From the NCBI RefSeq assembly GCF_034347405.1, contig NZ_CP133778.1:2108001-2172000 (forward strand): a stretch of 64,000 nt of DNA. Reading direction: 5' to 3'. Made by a program: the position numbers and the translations under genes. Under the pieces are notes generated by a model. That model searched no databases. It was given only the letters and a program-made list of their open reading frames with translations, and had not been told where the DNA came from. How positions within the stretch are numbered: position 1 is the stretch's first letter; each line of letters starts with the position of its first letter. This stretch comes from Pseudomonas sp. CCC3.1 (GTDB taxonomy: Bacteria > Pseudomonadota > Gammaproteobacteria > Pseudomonadales > Pseudomonadaceae). Positions 24,475-32,144 of this stretch are shown piece by piece.

Positions 24475-25229
24475 TGTTCGATCTGATCATTTCCCAGGCT
24501 CCGCGATTCTTCACCTGGTACACCCTGGTTTTCGTTCTCGAAGCCATGGGCCGTACGCTGATGATGACGGTAATCGGTTGTTCCGTCGGAGCAGTCGCAG
24601 GTTTTGCGATCACGGTCATCCGCAGTACCACCAGCAAGTGGCTGATGCTGTTTCGACTGGTCGTGACGGTCTATGTCGAAGTGTTCCGGCGCATCCCGTT
24701 TCTGGTGATCCTGTTTATCGTGATGTACGCCTCGCAAGGCCTTGGCTCCAACATTTCACTCTCGGCGATTGCGACCGTTTCGGTTTGCCTGGTGGCGACC
24801 GCGTTCCTCTCGGAGATCATCCGGGCCGGGCTCGAATCGGTGCCTCGCCAGCAGCTTGAAGCGGCGCAAGTGATGAACTTTGGCTTTAGCCGAACGCTGT
24901 TCATGGTGCTGTTGCCACAGTCCTGGAAAGTCATTCTGCCGCCCGCGTTCGCCTTCATGGTGATGTTCATCAAGGACACCTCACTGGCGTCGCAGATGGG
25001 GGTCGTCGAGCTGACGTTCGCCGGCAAAGTATTGATGAATCGGGGCTATTCGCCGTTCCTGGTGTACGGCGTGATCCTGGCTGCTTATTTCGCGTTGTCT
25101 TACCCACTCAGTCGACTGGGCGCTCATCTGGAGAAACGTCTTGGCTCACCTAAACGTCGTAAATCTGTCGAGCGCGTACGCGCACATTCCGGTCCTGCAA
25201 AACGTCAACTTGTCAGTCGATCGCGGTGA
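24474..25229 (+). CDS. ABC transporter permease, polar amino acid family (second subunit)
   Basis: 251-residue inner-membrane permease that pairs with the preceding one. It has VFRRIPFLVILF in the first half and the docking loop GLESVPRQQLEAAQVMNFG with LPQSWKVILPPAFAF. The natural end of the family is near the EKRLG segment; the last 29 residues are basic and low in complexity because they overlap the start of the ATPase gene by 89 bases in another frame. The ATPase uses this overlap for its ribosome site. Confidence 0.9.
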   Translation: MFDLIISQAPRFFTWYTLVFVLEAMGRTLMMTVIGCSVGAVAGFAITVIRSTTSKWLMLFRLVVTVYVEVFRRIPFLVILFIVMYASQGLGSNISLSAIATVSVCLVATAFLSEIIRAGLESVPRQQLEAAQVMNFGFSRTLFMVLLPQSWKVILPPAFAFMVMFIKDTSLASQMGVVELTFAGKVLMNRGYSPFLVYGVILAAYFALSYPLSRLGAHLEKRLGSPKRRKSVERVRAHSGPAKRQLVSRSR

Positions 25230-25878
25230 AGTCATTAGCCTGATCGGGCCGTCCGGTTCAGGCAAAAGTACCTTGCTGCGCGTGTTGATGGGCCTGCTGC
25301 CGCCCACCTCCGGGCAGGTGCTGATTGATGATGAGCCGCTCGATTACGTGTCGAAAAAAAGCCTGCGTGCAGCGCGGGACAAAATGGCCATCGTCTTTCA
25401 GCAATACAACCTGTTCCAGAACATGGACGTGTTGCGCAACGTCACGGTGGCGCCGACCAAGGTCAAAAAGCGCCCGCTGGCCGACGTTGAAGTCGAGGCC
25501 AAGGCACTGCTGACCAAGGTCGGTCTGGGCGAGAAATACCACGCCTACCCGGACGAGTTGTCTGGCGGTCAGCAGCAGCGCGTGGCGATTGCCCGAGCGC
25601 TGGCGCTGCGCCCGCAGATTCTGTTGCTGGACGAAGTGACGGCGGCACTCGATCCGGAGCTGGTCAACGAAGTGCTCGACACCGTGCGCGCGCTGGCCAG
25701 AGAAGGGATCACCATGTTGCTGGTTTCCCACGAGATGTCTTTCGTGCGGGAGGTGTCGACGCGCATCGTGATGATGGACAAGGGCCAGGTCGTCGAAATC
25801 GGTACGCCGAAGCAGATCTTCGAGGCCCCGGTCGAAGCCCGCACGCGTGAATTCGTCGGCAAGATCTTGCGCCACTGA
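25141..25878 (+). CDS. ABC transporter ATP-binding protein, polar amino acid (HisP) family
   Basis: 245-residue cytoplasmic ATPase. Walker A GPSGSGKST (about residues 36-44), Q-loop VFQQYNLF, signature LSGGQQQR, Walker B ILLLDEVTAALD and switch His LLVSHE are all intact. The start is a TTG at 25141 with GGAG 7 nt upstream; it falls inside the permease gene, an 89-base overlap. No ATG is available before the Walker A in this frame. It completes the importer begun at 22927 and is followed after 29 bases by the ferredoxin-flavoprotein gene. Confidence 0.92.
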   Translation: MAHLNVVNLSSAYAHIPVLQNVNLSVDRGEVISLIGPSGSGKSTLLRVLMGLLPPTSGQVLIDDEPLDYVSKKSLRAARDKMAIVFQQYNLFQNMDVLRNVTVAPTKVKKRPLADVEVEAKALLTKVGLGEKYHAYPDELSGGQQQRVAIARALALRPQILLLDEVTAALDPELVNEVLDTVRALAREGITMLLVSHEMSFVREVSTRIVMMDKGQVVEIGTPKQIFEAPVEARTREFVGKILRH

Positions 25879-25907
25879 GGCGTTACACGGGTTTAAGGAG
25901 GCGCGGG

Positions 25908-27617
25908 ATGAAAGAGATTGCGATCACCTTCGAAGGCGCCGAGTTCACGGCCCGTCACGGCGAGTCATTGGCGGCGGCGCTGATCGCTGGCGGTGTGCGG
26001 CATTTTCGGGAAACCCGCAGTGGTGCCTGCCGGGGGATTTTTTGTGGGATGGGGGTGTGCCAGGAATGCCTGGTCGAGATCGATGGCCAGCCCAATCAGC
26101 GGGCCTGCATGACCAAGGTCGTGGCGCCGATCAGCGTCAAGCGCAGCGTGGGTAACTCGCCGTTGCCGCTGGACGTGGCGCAAACGGTGGTGATCGAGCC
26201 GATCCCGGTACGCACCCCGGATGTTCTGGTGATTGGTGCCGGGCCGGGCGGTCTGGCGGCGGCGCTGGCTGCGCGGCAAGCGGGGGCTAGCGTGGTGGTG
26301 CTGGATGAGCGGAGCATTGCCGGGGGCCAGTATTACAAGCAGGTCAGCGTTATGGGCCCGGACATCGCTGCGCCTGATCGTCAGCACCGAGAGGGCGCGA
26401 GCCTGATCGCCGAGGTCAAGGCTGCGGGTGTGGTGTTGATCGGCGATGCGTTGGTCTGGGGGGCCTTTGAGCCCGGTGAATACGGGGTGGCGATCAACGG
26501 CCACACCCAGCGCTGGAAACCGCGTTGCACGGTGATTGCCACCGGAGCTTATGAACGTGGCTGGCATGTGCCGGGCTGGACCTTGCCGGGGGTCATGACC
26601 ACGGGGGCGGCGCAAACCTTATGGCGCACGGCCCGGCGTTTACCGGGCAAGCGTGTATTGATCGCCGGGAATGGGCCTTTAAACCTGCAACTGGCTGCCG
26701 AGTTGCAGGCGGGCGGGGCGCAGGTGGTGGCGGTGGTCGAAGCGGCGGCCGCGCCGGGCGTGGCAACCTTGGGCAGTGTGTTGCGCATGCTGATTGCCGC
26801 GCCGGGCTTGATGCTTGACGGACTGGCGTATCGGCGGGCATTGCAACGCGCCAAGGGGCGAATGATCCACCGGGCGGTGGTCAGCGCTATTGAGGCGCAG
26901 GGCGACACATTGCGCGTCAACGTGTGCGGCACCGACGGCCAACTGTTGCCGGAGGTGTTCGACGTCGATTGCGTGTGTCTGGGGTATGGCTTCGAACCGG
27001 CCAATGAGCTGTTGCGGGCCTTGGGGTGCAGCCACGATTACGACGAGCAGCGCCGCCAGTTGGTGACTCGCCGTGACCGCCGTGGCCAGACCGATATCGA
27101 GGGTGTGTTTGCGCTGGGTGATTGCACTGGGCTGGGCGGGGCCAAAGCCGCGCTGGCCGAAGGGCGCATCGTGGGGCTGGAAGCCGCTATGGCTTGCGGC
27201 TTCCAGCCCAGTGGCGAATTGCACGAAAGTGGCTGCGAAGCCGAGGCCGAACTCAAGCGCCAGCGGGCGTTTCAAAAAGCTTTGTGGACGCTGTACAAGG
27301 CCGATCCCAAACCGCCCGCGCTCAACACGCAAACGAAGCAAGGCTGTTTGGTGTGTCGCTGTGAAGAAGTCAGTTTTGCCACGTTGCAACAGGCGCTGGA
27401 TGACGGCATCAGCACGGTGGGTGCAATCAAGCGCCATACGCGGATCGGCATGGGGCGTTGCCAAGGCCGTTATTGCGCAGCGACGCTCGATGAAAAAGTC
27501 TGCGCCCTCAATGGAACTCAACGCGGCGAACTATCCGGTTTTGCCCCGCGTTTACCGGTCAAGCCGGTCACCATTGCTGAGCTGGCGGGTTCGCTGGAAA
27601 AAATAAATCAGCGCTAG
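25908..27617 (+). CDS. Fused ferredoxin/HcnB-like FAD-dependent oxidoreductase (amine/opine dehydrogenase subunit)
   Basis: 569-residue protein joining two subunits that are separate in hydrogen cyanide synthase and opine oxidases. Residues 1-95 are a HcnA-like [2Fe-2S] domain with Cys in CRGIFCGMGVCQEC and RAC. From about 105, VLVIGAGPGGLAAALAA binds FAD, a second nucleotide motif LIAGNGPLNLQLAAEL follows, and the C-terminus has a BFD-like [2Fe-2S] site (CRCEE, then CQGRYC). AAGGAGG precedes ATG. The catalytic partner is probably the HcnC-like oxidase at 29883-31013, three genes on. Such complexes oxidise a secondary or primary amine acid to an imine and pass electrons through the iron-sulfur centres. 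Placement after an amino-acid importer supports this role. Confidence 0.85.
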   Translation: MKEIAITFEGAEFTARHGESLAAALIAGGVRHFRETRSGACRGIFCGMGVCQECLVEIDGQPNQRACMTKVVAPISVKRSVGNSPLPLDVAQTVVIEPIPVRTPDVLVIGAGPGGLAAALAARQAGASVVVLDERSIAGGQYYKQVSVMGPDIAAPDRQHREGASLIAEVKAAGVVLIGDALVWGAFEPGEYGVAINGHTQRWKPRCTVIATGAYERGWHVPGWTLPGVMTTGAAQTLWRTARRLPGKRVLIAGNGPLNLQLAAELQAGGAQVVAVVEAAAAPGVATLGSVLRMLIAAPGLMLDGLAYRRALQRAKGRMIHRAVVSAIEAQGDTLRVNVCGTDGQLLPEVFDVDCVCLGYGFEPANELLRALGCSHDYDEQRRQLVTRRDRRGQTDIEGVFALGDCTGLGGAKAALAEGRIVGLEAAMACGFQPSGELHESGCEAEAELKRQRAFQKALWTLYKADPKPPALNTQTKQGCLVCRCEEVSFATLQQALDDGISTVGAIKRHTRIGMGRCQGRYCAATLDEKVCALNGTQRGELSGFAPRLPVKPVTIAELAGSLEKINQR

Positions 27618-27618
27618 C

Positions 27619-27634
27619 GCGAACTAATGTTCGC
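27619..27634. promoter_or_regulatory. Perfect GCGAAC-N4-GTTCGC palindrome
   Basis: GCGAAC-TAAT-GTTCGC, a perfect 6-4-6 inverted repeat starting 1 base after the stop of the fused oxidoreductase and about 150 bases before the DapA-like gene. It shares the GTTCGC/GCGAAC element with other promoters of the island and is a good candidate operator. Confidence 0.6.
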
Positions 27635-27640
27635 CATGCT

Positions 27641-27660
27641 AACATCTGTTCGCAGATGTT
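27641..27660. promoter_or_regulatory. Perfect hairpin with TTCG loop
   Basis: AACATCTG-TTCG-CAGATGTT, an 8-bp stem closed by a UUCG tetraloop. It lies 7 bases after the GCGAAC palindrome and could end or attenuate transcription between the oxidoreductase and the DapA-like gene; no T run follows, and it also contains the GTTCGC element, so an operator role is equally possible. Confidence 0.5.
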
Positions 27661-27733
27661 CAGGGTTCTGTCGTTTTGAATAAGGCTTTTCTGCTCGATT
27701 AGGCAGTTAAAACGTCATTAATTGACAATTAGC

Positions 27734-27744
27734 GCGAACATAAA
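27734..27744. promoter_or_regulatory. GCGAACATAAA element before the DapA-like gene
   Basis: Exact copy of the 11-mer at 19265-19275. It ends 39 bases before the DapA-like ATG. This suggests that the DapA-like gene has its own promoter under the same regulator as the GabD-like gene. Confidence 0.5.
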
Positions 27745-27783
27745 ACATGCCCGCGCACAATCGTACGAAGATCGGAGTCAAGC

Positions 27784-28719
27784 ATGAGCAAAGAATTTCG
27801 CGGCAGCTACGGCGTAACCGTTACGCCTTTTACCGCTGATGGCAGTCAGATCGACTACAAGGCACTGGCCGCGTTTATCGAATGGCAAATCAGCTCCGGT
27901 TCGCCGGGCATCATCATTCTCGGCACCACGGGCGAGTTCCTGACCATCTCGGATGACGAGCGCACCCAGTACATCGAAACCACGGTCAAACTGGTCAACG
28001 GCCGTATCGATGTACTCGTCGGGACCATGGACGCCTACACGCCCAATGCCGTGCGCTATACCCGTGAAGCCGAAGCGTTGGGCGCTGACGGTTTCATGAT
28101 TGCGCCGCCGTATTACTACACCCCGACCGAAGACGAAATCTTCAATTACTACAAGGCAATTTCCGAGTCGACCTCGCTGCCGATCATGCTCTACAACAAC
28201 CCGGTGACCACCAATGTCGACATGTCTGCCGCCCTGGTGGCGCGCATGACCAAGGCGTTCGACAACGTGCGTTACATCAAGGAAGCGAGCATGGATGTCG
28301 GGCGTATCTACGACATCGTCGAAGGCACGCAAGGGGTGATGAATGTGTTTGCTGGCGAGCGCCCGGTCGAGAGCTTTTTGCTCGGCGCGGTGGGCTATGT
28401 GAACCCGTACGCCAACTACATCCCGCACGCCTCGACACGCCTCTGGGACGCGCTGGTTGAAGGCAAATTGCAAGAGGCCAGCAAGATCCAAGCGATGATC
28501 AGCAGCTTCGATCACATCATTGCCGAAGGTCACCCAACCTACGGCCATCAGTGCTACTCCAAGGCATTGGCGGCGTCGCAGGGGTATCCGGTGGGGGATG
28601 TGCGTGCACCGTTGACTCAGTTCGCTGATCTCGGCCAGGAAGGTGTGGAGCGTCGTACGCGGATCGTCAGCATCATTGATGACATCAACAGCTACGTTGC
28701 CGCCCAGGCAGCCAAATAA
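27784..28719 (+). CDS. Dihydrodipicolinate synthase/N-acetylneuraminate lyase family protein
   Basis: 311-residue class I aldolase/dehydratase, a TIM barrel that forms a Schiff base between Lys-166 (RYIKEAS) and a keto acid. GTTGEF near residues 46-51 binds the carboxylate and Tyr-137 (MLYNNP) is the proton relay, so the catalytic set is complete. Family reactions include aldol cleavage, dehydration and deamination of keto or imino acids. GGAG precedes ATG 27784. It is followed by an OYE homologue after 13 bases and lies between the HcnB-like and HcnC-like genes. Biosynthetic DapA is unlikely because of the context; a role on a keto acid or cyclic imine formed by the oxidase is inferred. Confidence 0.87.
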   Translation: MSKEFRGSYGVTVTPFTADGSQIDYKALAAFIEWQISSGSPGIIILGTTGEFLTISDDERTQYIETTVKLVNGRIDVLVGTMDAYTPNAVRYTREAEALGADGFMIAPPYYYTPTEDEIFNYYKAISESTSLPIMLYNNPVTTNVDMSAALVARMTKAFDNVRYIKEASMDVGRIYDIVEGTQGVMNVFAGERPVESFLLGAVGYVNPYANYIPHASTRLWDALVEGKLQEASKIQAMISSFDHIIAEGHPTYGHQCYSKALAASQGYPVGDVRAPLTQFADLGQEGVERRTRIVSIIDDINSYVAAQAAK

Positions 28720-28732
28720 ACAGGGAGCCAGG

Positions 28733-29860
28733 ATGAGCCGTCCACCGTTGTTCACGCCGTTCGAATCTCGCGGGGTGCATTTTCGCAATCGTCTGGTGGT
28801 GTCGCCCATGTGTCAGTACCAGGCTGTTGAAGGCCTGATCAACGATTGGCACTTTGCCCATCACGCCCGGTTTGCGCTGGGCGGGGTTGGCGGTGCACTG
28901 CTGGAGGCCACGGCGGTGGTGCGCGAGGGGCGCATCAGCCCCGGCTGCCTGGGCATCTGGAGTGACGAGCAAATTGCTGGCCTGCGGCGCATCGCCGAGC
29001 TTTATCACCAACACGGCGTACCGCTGGGCGTGCAGTTGGCCCATGCGGGGCGCAAAGCCAGTTCGGCGGTGCCATGGCTGGGCAACGGACCCTTGACGTA
29101 TGAGAGTCCGGATCCGGCGTGGCAAATCCTCGCGCCTTCGGCATTGGCGCACACCGTTGACTGGCCGACACCTAAAGTCGCCAGCCTCGATGACATTGCA
29201 CGGGTCATCGAAGGCTTCGCGGCGGGTGCACGACGTGCGGTGGAGGCGGGGCTGGATTTCGTCGAGATTCACGGTGCGCACGGTTATCTGATTCATTCGT
29301 TTTTTTCGCCGTTGGCCAACCTGCGCACCGACGCCTACGGTGGCAGCTTTGCCAACCGCGCGCGGCTGGCGCTGGAAGTCGTGCGCGGGGTTCGGGCGGT
29401 GGTGCCCGCGAGTATGCCAGTGTGGTATCGCGCTTCGTGTGTGGATGACGGCGAGGGCGGGATCAGCATTGATGATACGGTACGCCTGGCCGCGTTGCTG
29501 GCGGCTGAAGGGGTTGATTTGGTGGATTGTTCGGCGGGCGGGATTCTTGGCCCGGTCGCACGCTCAGCCACCGTCGCCACGCCGGGGCATCAAGTGCCCT
29601 ATGCCGCGCAGATTCGTGCGCAAGCGCGTGTCCCGACCATGGCCGTAGGGCTGATCACCGAAGCGCATCAGGCCAATCAAGTGATTGAAGAGGGCGCCGC
29701 GGACCTGGTGGCATTGGGTCGGGCATTGCTGGATGATCCCAACTTCGCCTACCACGCGGCCCTGCAATTGCAGGTGCCCGATGCCCATGAGCTGCTGGCG
29801 CAGTCACATGGTTTTTTTCTTGCTCGACGTCAGGCGCGTACTGAGGTGAAGGCCACATGA
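28733..29860 (+). CDS. NADH:flavin oxidoreductase, old yellow enzyme family (YqjM/XenA-like)
   Basis: 375-residue FMN barrel enzyme. PMCQYQAVEGLINDWH near residue 23 has the Cys that tunes the flavin in YqjM and XenA; VQLAHAGRKAS and VEIHGAHGYLIHSFFSP with the paired His that bind the substrate carbonyl or nitro group, and GRALLDDPNFAYHAA at the end, all fit this class. It reduces alpha,beta-unsaturated carbonyl compounds, or runs in reverse on amines in some relatives. The frame extends upstream to 28643, but ATG 28733 has GGGAG 5 nt before it. It lies in the DapA-like operon with 13- and 22-base gaps to its neighbours. Confidence 0.9.
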   Translation: MSRPPLFTPFESRGVHFRNRLVVSPMCQYQAVEGLINDWHFAHHARFALGGVGGALLEATAVVREGRISPGCLGIWSDEQIAGLRRIAELYHQHGVPLGVQLAHAGRKASSAVPWLGNGPLTYESPDPAWQILAPSALAHTVDWPTPKVASLDDIARVIEGFAAGARRAVEAGLDFVEIHGAHGYLIHSFFSPLANLRTDAYGGSFANRARLALEVVRGVRAVVPASMPVWYRASCVDDGEGGISIDDTVRLAALLAAEGVDLVDCSAGGILGPVARSATVATPGHQVPYAAQIRAQARVPTMAVGLITEAHQANQVIEEGAADLVALGRALLDDPNFAYHAALQLQVPDAHELLAQSHGFFLARRQARTEVKAT

Positions 29861-29882
29861 GTGATGATTCGGAGTACTTCCC

Positions 29883-31013
29883 ATGGCCGATGTAATCGTG
29901 ATCGGCGGCGGCCTGGCCGGTTGCGCCACAGCCTATTACCTGGCCAAAGATGGCGTCGATGTACTGGTATTGGAGCGTTCAGAACTCAACACCCAAGCAT
30001 CGGGCTCGAATGCGGGCAGCTTGCACGCACAGATCCCTCACGATCCGTTCGTCAATAAAGGCCCGGAGTGGGCCCGGCGTTTTGCGCCGAGCATCGCGCT
30101 GATGGCGCGCTCCATTGCCATGTGGCACGCGTTGCCGAACGAACTGGGTGTCGACCTCGAAGTCTCGACCAAAGGCGGCCTGCTGGTGGCCACCAGCGAG
30201 CAGCAATTGCGCGAAATAGAGGCCAAAGCCAGCCTGGAGCGTGAGCACGGTCTGGAGATCAACCTGCTCGACCAGGCGGCGGTGCGTCAGTTGGCACCGT
30301 ACTTGTCGGACCGCGTGCTCGGTGGCGCGTTTTGTCCCATCGAGGGCAAGGCCAGCCCGCTGATTGCCACCTTGGCTTATGCCGATGCAGCCAAGCGCCT
30401 GGGGGTTAAATTTCGCCGTCATTGCGAAGTGCTGGGTGTCGAACGCGGCCAACACAATTACCGCGTGCAACTGGCCGATGAGCAATTGATCGCGCGGCGC
30501 ATCGTCAATGCCGCCGGTGCGGATGCCGGGCGCATTGCGGCGATGCTCGGCATCAAGACCGACGTGCAGGGTTTTGCGATCCAAGTGGCAGTGACCGAGC
30601 AGACCGGGCCAATTATCCCGCATCTGGTGTACTCGGCCGGAGAAAAACTCACCCTCAAGCAGAACGCTATCGGCTCGGTGCTGATCGGCGGTGGTTGGCC
30701 TGCGCGCTGGCATGGGCGTGGGCATCCCGTGACCGACCCCGATTCACTGGCGCAGAACATGGCGCTGGCCCTGCAAACCGTGCCAGCGCTCGGCCCGCTG
30801 CGCGTGATCCGCACGTGGGCAGCGGTGGTCAACGGCACCGACGACTGGCGACCGATCTTGGGTGAAGTGCCGGGCTCACCCGGATTCTTCATGAACTTCT
30901 TCCCGTGGATGGGCTTCACGGCCGGGCCGATCATTGCGCGGATCATTGCCAGCCTGGTGCAGGACAAGCCGGTACCGCTGGACATCGATTACCGACCTTT
31001 CCTGTGCCAGTAA
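29883..31013 (+). CDS. FAD-dependent amino acid oxidase family protein, HcnC/OoxB-like
   Basis: 376-residue DAO-fold flavoprotein. VIVIGGGLAGCATAYYLA (residues 4-21) binds FAD; QASGSNAGSLHAQ is the usual second motif of HcnC and opine oxidase B; GGLLVATSEQQL and the C-terminal FFPWMGFTAGPIIARIIA complete the fold. No signal peptide. It is the expected catalytic partner of the fused ferredoxin/HcnB-like protein at 25908-27617; separation of the two by a lyase and an OYE gene is unusual. GGAG precedes ATG. It probably oxidises an amino or imino acid at the membrane face with electron transfer to the partner. Confidence 0.87.
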   Translation: MADVIVIGGGLAGCATAYYLAKDGVDVLVLERSELNTQASGSNAGSLHAQIPHDPFVNKGPEWARRFAPSIALMARSIAMWHALPNELGVDLEVSTKGGLLVATSEQQLREIEAKASLEREHGLEINLLDQAAVRQLAPYLSDRVLGGAFCPIEGKASPLIATLAYADAAKRLGVKFRRHCEVLGVERGQHNYRVQLADEQLIARRIVNAAGADAGRIAAMLGIKTDVQGFAIQVAVTEQTGPIIPHLVYSAGEKLTLKQNAIGSVLIGGGWPARWHGRGHPVTDPDSLAQNMALALQTVPALGPLRVIRTWAAVVNGTDDWRPILGEVPGSPGFFMNFFPWMGFTAGPIIARIIASLVQDKPVPLDIDYRPFLCQ

Positions 31014-31036
31014 TGGCTGAACTGCGGAGTGCTGAC

Positions 31037-31777
31037 ATGACTGAACAGGTCGTACTGATCACCGGCGGCACGGGTGGGCTGGGCATGGCCTTTGCCCAGC
31101 GCTTTCGACAGGCGGGTGCGCGCGTGTACTGCGCCGACCTGCCGGGCTCGGCGGATGAAAACACCCAGGACTTCATCCCTTGTGACGTCACCAACGCCGA
31201 AGACTTGCAGCGTGCGGTGGCTCACATCCTCGCGCAAAGTGAACGGCTTGACGTGTGCATCGCCAATGCCGGGTGGGTGCCGCCGTGGCGCAGCACGCAA
31301 ACATTGTCAGTTGATGAGTGGGACAAAACCCAAGCCATCAACGTGCGTGGCGTGGCGTTCACCTTGGCGGCGAGTGCGCAAGCACTGAAGGCCAGTCGTG
31401 GGGTGGCGTTGTTGATGTCATCGATCAACGGCCGATTCGCCCATGGCCAGCAAATGGCCTACAGCGCCTCCAAACACGCCGTGCTCGGGATCATGCGTGC
31501 TGCTGCCCGCGACCTCGGACCGCATGGGGTACGAGTCAACGCCATTGCCCCCGGCCCGGTCGCGACCCAGGCGTTGCTGGGGCGTGTCGCGGCTCGCCAG
31601 CCGAACCACGACACAGCGACACAACAAGCGTTACAAACGATGGCCGAGCGCAACGCACTCAAGCGACTGGTCAGCGCCGAAGAAGTGGCCGAGGCGGGCT
31701 ACTTCTTGTGCTCATCAGCTGCCAGTGGCATCACAGGCGTGGTACTGCCGGTGGATGCGGGTATTGAGAGCTTATAG
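31037..31777 (+). CDS. SDR-family oxidoreductase
   Basis: 246-residue classical short-chain dehydrogenase. TGGTGGLG near residues 9-16 binds NAD(P), an Asp after the second strand (CADLP) favours NAD, NAG at about 83-85, the catalytic Ser in LLMSSING and YSASK complete the site, and the C-terminus ends VVLPVDAGIESL. An in-frame ATG at 31013 overlaps the previous stop, but ATG 31037 has GGAG 7 nt upstream and begins at the family start. Last gene of the island, 23 bases after the HcnC-like gene. It likely oxidises a hydroxyl in the same pathway. Confidence 0.88.
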   Translation: MTEQVVLITGGTGGLGMAFAQRFRQAGARVYCADLPGSADENTQDFIPCDVTNAEDLQRAVAHILAQSERLDVCIANAGWVPPWRSTQTLSVDEWDKTQAINVRGVAFTLAASAQALKASRGVALLMSSINGRFAHGQQMAYSASKHAVLGIMRAAARDLGPHGVRVNAIAPGPVATQALLGRVAARQPNHDTATQQALQTMAERNALKRLVSAEEVAEAGYFLCSSAASGITGVVLPVDAGIESL

Positions 31778-32144
31778 GCGCGTTCGGGCTTTTGATCTGT
31801 TTTTTGATCTTAGGGGCCCCCTTAAACCACGCTGGCCGAACGCAGGTATTGCGCAGTGGGTAACCCGGCAGGACGCCGGGTTAGCCGCGACACGGCCAGG
31901 GATGGCCGATCGCGGCGGGCCCACGGAGCAATACCTGTGGTGAGGGCATGCCGAGCCAGAGCGAGGCACCGAGGGGTAGGGGCAAGAGCGTTTTGGTTAC
32001 TTTGCCGCTCTTAGCAAAGTGACACGGCGTAAGGCCGGAACCCGTAGAAAGCCGTTGCGCATCGAATGGATATGCCAACGAGCCGCGTCGTCCCCCAATC
32101 GCTGGCAAGCCCACTCCCACAGGCCTTGAATCGCTGCGAAAAAC
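31778..32144. repeat. Intergenic region with hairpins, probable dispersed Pseudomonas repeat
   Basis: 367 bases between convergent SDR and glcB genes with no credible coding frame. It holds a perfect hairpin TAACCCGGC-AGGAC-GCCGGGTTA at 31861-31883, a long-range repeat GCGTTCGG (31780-31787) with CCGAACGC (31836-31843), and a GGTTACTTTG...CAAAGTGAC stretch near 31995-32022 that I recall as a dispersed sequence in fluorescent pseudomonads, often misannotated as small proteins. Function unknown; it could serve as a transcription stop. Confidence 0.4.

Noticed and set aside
25908..31013. hcnABC hydrogen cyanide synthase operon
   Set aside because: The HcnA- and HcnB-like parts are fused and HcnC is separated by two unrelated genes. 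The context is an amino-acid importer and lyase, and none of the typical hcn promoter layout is present.
19310..31013. trans-4-hydroxyproline catabolic cluster
   Set aside because: A DapA-like lyase, aldehyde dehydrogenase and amino acid oxidase are present, but there is no hydroxyproline epimerase, and the aldehyde dehydrogenase is GabD-like rather than the usual ketoglutarate semialdehyde type.
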